From NCBI GenBank assembly GCA_025361505.1, contig JANYKZ010000039.1:1-32352 (forward strand): a stretch of DNA of 32,352 nucleotides, given 5' to 3'. Made by a program: the position numbers and the translations under genes. Below, piece by piece: positions 29,338-32,352 of the stretch (position 1 is the stretch's first letter; each line of letters opens with the position of its first letter). The notes under the pieces were generated by a model that saw only the letters and a list, made by a program, of their open reading frames with translations, was not told the DNA's origin and searched no databases. This stretch comes from Coriobacteriia bacterium. GTDB lineage: Bacteria > Actinomycetota > Coriobacteriia > Anaerosomatales > PALSA-660.

Positions 29338-30183
29338 CTAGGCGAGCGTCCAGTCCTGCGCGCGCACCCAGCGCTCGACGGTCCAGAGGTCGGGGACGAG
29401 CTCACCCAACGAGGCGAGATCGGCACGGGGAGGCACCCATTCGCCCGGTCCGGGGTTGTGGACGCGTGCCATGCCCGGGAAGGGGGGTACGTCCTCGTAG
29501 ACGATCGCACGGTCGAGCACCAGCGCGAACACGTCGGCCACCTCCGGCATCGTCATCTCGTCGCCGGCGATCTCGAAAGCCTGACCGACGAACCGGCCGT
29601 GCTCGCGGAAGGCGAGCGCGACGAACTTCCCGATGTCGTCGACCGCGATGAACTGGCGCACCACGTCCGGAGCCACGGGCGCCTGCAGATACCCGGCCAG
29701 GATCCGCTCCTTCTGGCCGAGCCAGTTCTCCATGAACGTCACCGGGCGCAGTATGGTCGCCGGGATGCCGAGCTCGGCGATGTGTCGCTCGATCCGATGC
29801 TTCGGCTGTCGGAACGGGGTGTCGTCGGGGTCTTCCGCTCCGTAGACGGAGCTGTACACGAACTGCTCGACGCCGGCGGCCGCGGCGGCGTCCGCGAGGT
29901 TGAAGCCCTCGCGCTCCTCGTCCCCCGCACCCGCCCCTCGCGGGGTCTGAACGCTGTAGACGCCGTGGGCCCCGGCGACGGCGCGGTCCAGCGAGGCCCG
30001 GTCGAGCAGGTCGCCGCACGCCAGCTCGGCGCCCGACGCGAGGAGCGCCCCGGCCGCGGAGCTCTCGGGGTCGCGCACCAGCGCGCGCACCCTCCAGCCG
30101 TCGGCCAGCAGATGCCGCGCTGCCGCGCCCCCCTGACGGCCCGTGCCGCCGGTGACGAGGATCGTGAGGTCGTCTCGTTTCAT
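29338..30183 (-). CDS. NmrA-like / NAD(P)-binding family protein
   Basis: 281 residues. The N-terminal TILVTGGTGRQGGAAARHLL is a GxxGxxG dinucleotide loop with the NmrA-type TGxTGxQG pattern. Further family segments are ACGDLLDRASLDRAVAGA, VEQFVYSSVYGAED and PATILRPVTFMENW. The catalytic Tyr-Lys pair of extended SDRs is not preserved in a recognisable way, as is usual for NmrA redox sensors and quinone-reductase (QorB-type) relatives. Start ATG 30183 has AAGGGA upstream. It is divergent from psuK across 99 bases. Function is open between redox sensing and reduction of a small substrate. Confidence 0.85.
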   Translation of the reverse strand: MKRDDLTILVTGGTGRQGGAAARHLLADGWRVRALVRDPESSAAGALLASGAELACGDLLDRASLDRAVAGAHGVYSVQTPRGAGAGDEEREGFNLADAAAAAGVEQFVYSSVYGAEDPDDTPFRQPKHRIERHIAELGIPATILRPVTFMENWLGQKERILAGYLQAPVAPDVVRQFIAVDDIGKFVALAFREHGRFVGQAFEIAGDEMTMPEVADVFALVLDRAIVYEDVPPFPGMARVHNPGPGEWVPPRADLASLGELVPDLWTVERWVRAQDWTLA

Positions 30184-30251
30184 CCGGGTGGTCCCTTCGC
30201 ATCTCGAACAGCTCTGTGAACGGTTCTTACCCCGTGGGGCCGCCAGCGTGG

Positions 30252-30257
30252 GACAAT
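30252..30257 (+). promoter_or_regulatory. Possible -10 element (GACAAT) before psuK
   Basis: GACAAT lies 25 bases before the psuK ATG, preceded by TGG. No -35 is recognised. Confidence 0.25.
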
Positions 30258-30282
30258 CCCCCCTGACGGTGGAGGAGGCGCG

Positions 30283-31245
30283 ATGGGCGGAGACACGACC
30301 GGCTTCAGGACGGCGCCCCCGGACGCCTTCGTCGTCGTTGTCGGCGGGGCCAACACCGACATCATCGGCGCATCATCGGCCCCGCTGCTCCCGAACGACT
30401 CGAATCCGGGCCACATCCGCGTCAGCGCGGGCGGGGTCGGTCGCAACGTCGCCGAGAACCTCGCGCGACTGGGCGTCCGCACGGCGCTGATCACCGCGTT
30501 CGGCGGCGACGAGGCCGGTCGCCGCCTGCTCGACTCGTGCGCGGCCGCGGGCATCGACGTGACGGCCTCGATCGTCGCGGCGTCCCTCCCGGGCGCCCAC
30601 TACCTCGCGATCCTCGACGGGCGCCGCGACATGGCCGTCGCCGTCAACGACATGCGCGTACTGGACATGGTCACGGCTGAGGCGCTCGCCGAACCGCAGC
30701 GCGCCGCGGTACTCTCGGCCGCCGACCTGATCGTCACCGACGCCAACCTGCCTGCTGCCACCCTCGATTGGCTCGCCGCGCACGTCACGGCGCCGATCGT
30801 GTTCGAGCCGGTCTCGGTCGCCAAGGCGAGGCGCGCCGCGGGGATCCTGTCCCGCCTCGCCGCCGTGACGCCGAACGCCGCCGAGGCCGGAGCGCTGCTG
30901 GGGCACGAGGTGTCCGGTCTCGACGGCGCTCTCGAGGCCGCGCGGGAGCTGGTCGCGCGCGGCGTCGGCGCCGCGTTCGTGACCTGCGGCGAGGCCGGCA
31001 CCGCGTGGGCCGACCCGTTCTCGAGCGGGACGACGCCGGCCCCCGTCGTGGCGGTGGCCAATGCCAGTGGCGCAGGAGACGCGTTCTGCGCAGGGGCCGC
31101 GTGGGCGATCCTGTCGGGCGCCGGCGCGGCTACGGCCGCGAGGCTGGGAACCGCTCTCGCCTCGATCGCGCTGGCGGACGAAGACACCGTGAGCCGGCGC
31201 GTCACACCGGAGGCGGCCCTGGCCGCCGCGAAGGAGATGGAGTAG
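30283..31245 (+). CDS. psuK: PfkB-family sugar kinase, probable pseudouridine kinase
   Basis: 320 residues from ATG 30283, behind GGAGGAGG. PfkB signature 1 is in RVSAGGVGRNVAENLARLG and signature 2 in NASGAGDAFCAGAAWAIL, with the catalytic Asp in GAGDAF. The N-terminal VVVVGGANTDIIG, followed by LLPNDSNPGHIRVSAGGVGRN, is typical of pseudouridine kinases. PsuK phosphorylates pseudouridine to its 5'-phosphate, the substrate of PsuG encoded next. The three-base gap to psuG supports this choice over ribokinase or fructokinase. Confidence 0.9.
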   Translation: MGGDTTGFRTAPPDAFVVVVGGANTDIIGASSAPLLPNDSNPGHIRVSAGGVGRNVAENLARLGVRTALITAFGGDEAGRRLLDSCAAAGIDVTASIVAASLPGAHYLAILDGRRDMAVAVNDMRVLDMVTAEALAEPQRAAVLSAADLIVTDANLPAATLDWLAAHVTAPIVFEPVSVAKARRAAGILSRLAAVTPNAAEAGALLGHEVSGLDGALEAARELVARGVGAAFVTCGEAGTAWADPFSSGTTPAPVVAVANASGAGDAFCAGAAWAILSGAGAATAARLGTALASIALADEDTVSRRVTPEAALAAAKEME

Positions 31246-31248
31246 GAC

Positions 31249-32157
31249 GTGAACGACTTCCTGCAGGTCGCGCCCGAGGTCATGATCGCGATCGACGCCG
31301 GCGTACCCGTCGTGGCGTTCGAGTCGACGATCATCAGCCACGGGTTCCCCTACCCGGCCAACGTGGAGTGCGCCCTCGAGTGCGAGCGCGTGTGCCGCGA
31401 GGGGGGCGCGGTCCCCGCCACGATCGCCGTGCTGGGAGGCACGGTGTGTGTCGGGCTCACCGGGGACCAGATCGAGCACCTCGCCACCGCCCGTGGCGTC
31501 ACGAAGGTCTCGCGGCGCGACCTCGGGATCGTGGTCGCTCGTCATGCAGACGGCGCCACCACGGTCGCCGGCACGATGGCGATCGCGGCGATGGTCGGGA
31601 TCCGCGTCTTCGCGACCGGAGGCATCGGCGGCGTGCATCGCGGCGCGCAGCAGACGTTCGACGTCTCCGCCGACCTGCTCGAGCTGTCCCGCACGCCGGT
31701 CGCGGTCGTGTGCGCCGGCGCGAAGTCGGTCCTCGACCTGGCGCTCACCCTCGAGGTCCTCGAGACCCACGGGGTGCCGGTGGTCGGCTACCGCACCAGC
31801 GAGTTCCCCGCCTTCTACTCGCGGACCAGCGGCCTGGGTGTCGACGTGCGCTGCGAGACGCCCGACGAGATCGCCGACATCCTGCGGGCCCGCGAGGCGA
31901 TGGGGCTCCGCGGAGGCACGGTCGTCGCCAACCCGATCGCCCCCGAGCACGAGATCGATCGCGAGACGCTCGACGGGTGGACGACGCGCGCCCTGCGCGA
32001 AGCGGACGAGGCGGGGGTCCACGGCAAGGACGTGACCCCGTTCCTGCTCGCGCGGCTCCACGCCCTGTCCGCGGGCGCCACCGAGGAAGCCAACAAGCAG
32101 CTCGTGTGGTCGAACGCGCGGTTGGCCGCGCAGGTCGCGATCGCTCTCGCGCGCTAG
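31249..32157 (+). CDS. psuG: Pseudouridine-5'-phosphate glycosidase
   Basis: PsuG splits the C-C glycosidic bond of pseudouridine-5'-phosphate to uracil and ribose-5-phosphate, salvaging modified RNA nucleosides. GTG 31249, with GGAG upstream inside the end of psuK, gives 302 residues. Family motifs: VAFESTIISHGFPYP, AVPATIAVLGGTVCVGL, VSRRDLGIVVA, VFATGGIGGVHRGAQQTFDVSADL, VCAGAKSVLDL and NPIAPEHEID. The Glu, Lys and Asp positions of the active site are in these blocks. The released ribose-5-phosphate could feed RpiA and purine synthesis encoded earlier in the window. Confidence 0.96.
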   Translation: MNDFLQVAPEVMIAIDAGVPVVAFESTIISHGFPYPANVECALECERVCREGGAVPATIAVLGGTVCVGLTGDQIEHLATARGVTKVSRRDLGIVVARHADGATTVAGTMAIAAMVGIRVFATGGIGGVHRGAQQTFDVSADLLELSRTPVAVVCAGAKSVLDLALTLEVLETHGVPVVGYRTSEFPAFYSRTSGLGVDVRCETPDEIADILRAREAMGLRGGTVVANPIAPEHEIDRETLDGWTTRALREADEAGVHGKDVTPFLLARLHALSAGATEEANKQLVWSNARLAAQVAIALAR

Positions 32158-32194
32158 GGGAAGCGGCGGATCGTCCGCGCCGACGGCGCCGGCC

Positions 32195-32352
32195 CTACAG
32201 CCCCTTCGCCCGCACGTAGCCGCTGACGTCGACGTTGAAGCGCGCGTCCTCGAGCGTGAAGGTCGCCCACGGCTTGCCATCGTCCGCCCAGGTCGCCGAC
32301 CCCACGGTGTTGGTGAGCATGCCGCCAAGCTGCTCGTACTTCAGCGCATGGG
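32195..32352 (-). CDS. C-terminal end of an unidentified gene
   Basis: Reading leftward from the window edge, an open frame ends at TAG (32197-32195). The visible 51 residues include HALKYEQLGGMLTNTVGSAT, then WADDGKPWATFTLEDARFNV and DVSGYVRAKGL. They suggest a soluble beta-rich domain, but I cannot name a family. It is convergent with psuG, 37 bases apart, with no strong terminator between. Confidence 0.5.
   Translation of the reverse strand, partial: HALKYEQLGGMLTNTVGSATWADDGKPWATFTLEDARFNVDVSGYVRAKGL

Noticed and set aside
30373-32328. 651-codon minus-strand frame opposite psuK-psuG
   Set aside because: psuK and psuG are unmistakable on the plus strand; this frame is a codon-bias artefact.

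Overview
The window is a compact, high-GC bacterial chromosome segment, coding on both strands, with short intergenic gaps, many stop/start overlaps (ATGA, GTGA, TAGTG) and frequent GTG or TTG starts. I see no integrase, insertion sequence, CRISPR array, tRNA or rRNA gene. The gene content (rubrerythrin, radical SAM enzymes, an LOR/SDH-type protein, a selenocysteine codon) suggests a high-GC anaerobe or microaerophile of the Actinomycetota, perhaps Coriobacteriia-like. That taxonomic placement is inference only.

Layout. 1-392 (-): the start of an HlyD-type membrane fusion protein behind a 16-codon upstream ORF and a strong promoter/operator. 528-986 (+): a possible Zn-dependent phospholipase-C-like protein. 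1188-6581 (+): a purine-centred run of purA, purD, a HemN/HemW-like radical SAM gene, a two-TM segment fused in frame to purE, and an NAD(P)-binding protein. 6634-9890 (+): an ABC exporter (ATPase plus large FtsX/MacB-type permease). 9979-11202 (+): an LOR/SDH (TIGR00300-type) protein. 11277-12355 (+): msrA with an in-frame UGA at the catalytic position, then msrB. 12396-15013 (+): an HELGH membrane protein, rpiA, a DUF2284 protein and an AlkA-type glycosylase. 15021-16169: a LysR regulator divergent from a 33-residue membrane peptide. 16305-20022: small membrane proteins, rubrerythrin and rsgA. 20095-22522 (+): a PadR-led envelope module. 22600-26924: a membrane protein, a frameshifted VOC protein, a SulP transporter, a DinB protein and a radical SAM/SPASM enzyme. 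27127-28977 (+): two unknown proteins and an aldo/keto reductase. 28978-29337: a hairpin-rich gap with a tiny ORF. 29338-32352: an NmrA-like protein, the pseudouridine catabolic pair psuK-psuG, and the 3' end of one more minus-strand gene.

The clearest unusual element is the selenoprotein MsrA. TGA at 11337-11339 replaces the Cys codon of the GCFWG motif, and a bacterial SECIS-like hairpin (GGUUC loop, U-U mismatch) follows at the expected distance. Standard gene calling would start this gene about 100 bases too late and lose the catalytic residue. Also worth checking are the membrane-PurE fusion with two ribosome binding sites, the leaderless LysR next to a micro-membrane protein, the radical SAM/DinB pair, the structured 29.0-29.3 kb gap, and a probable one-base deletion in the VOC gene.
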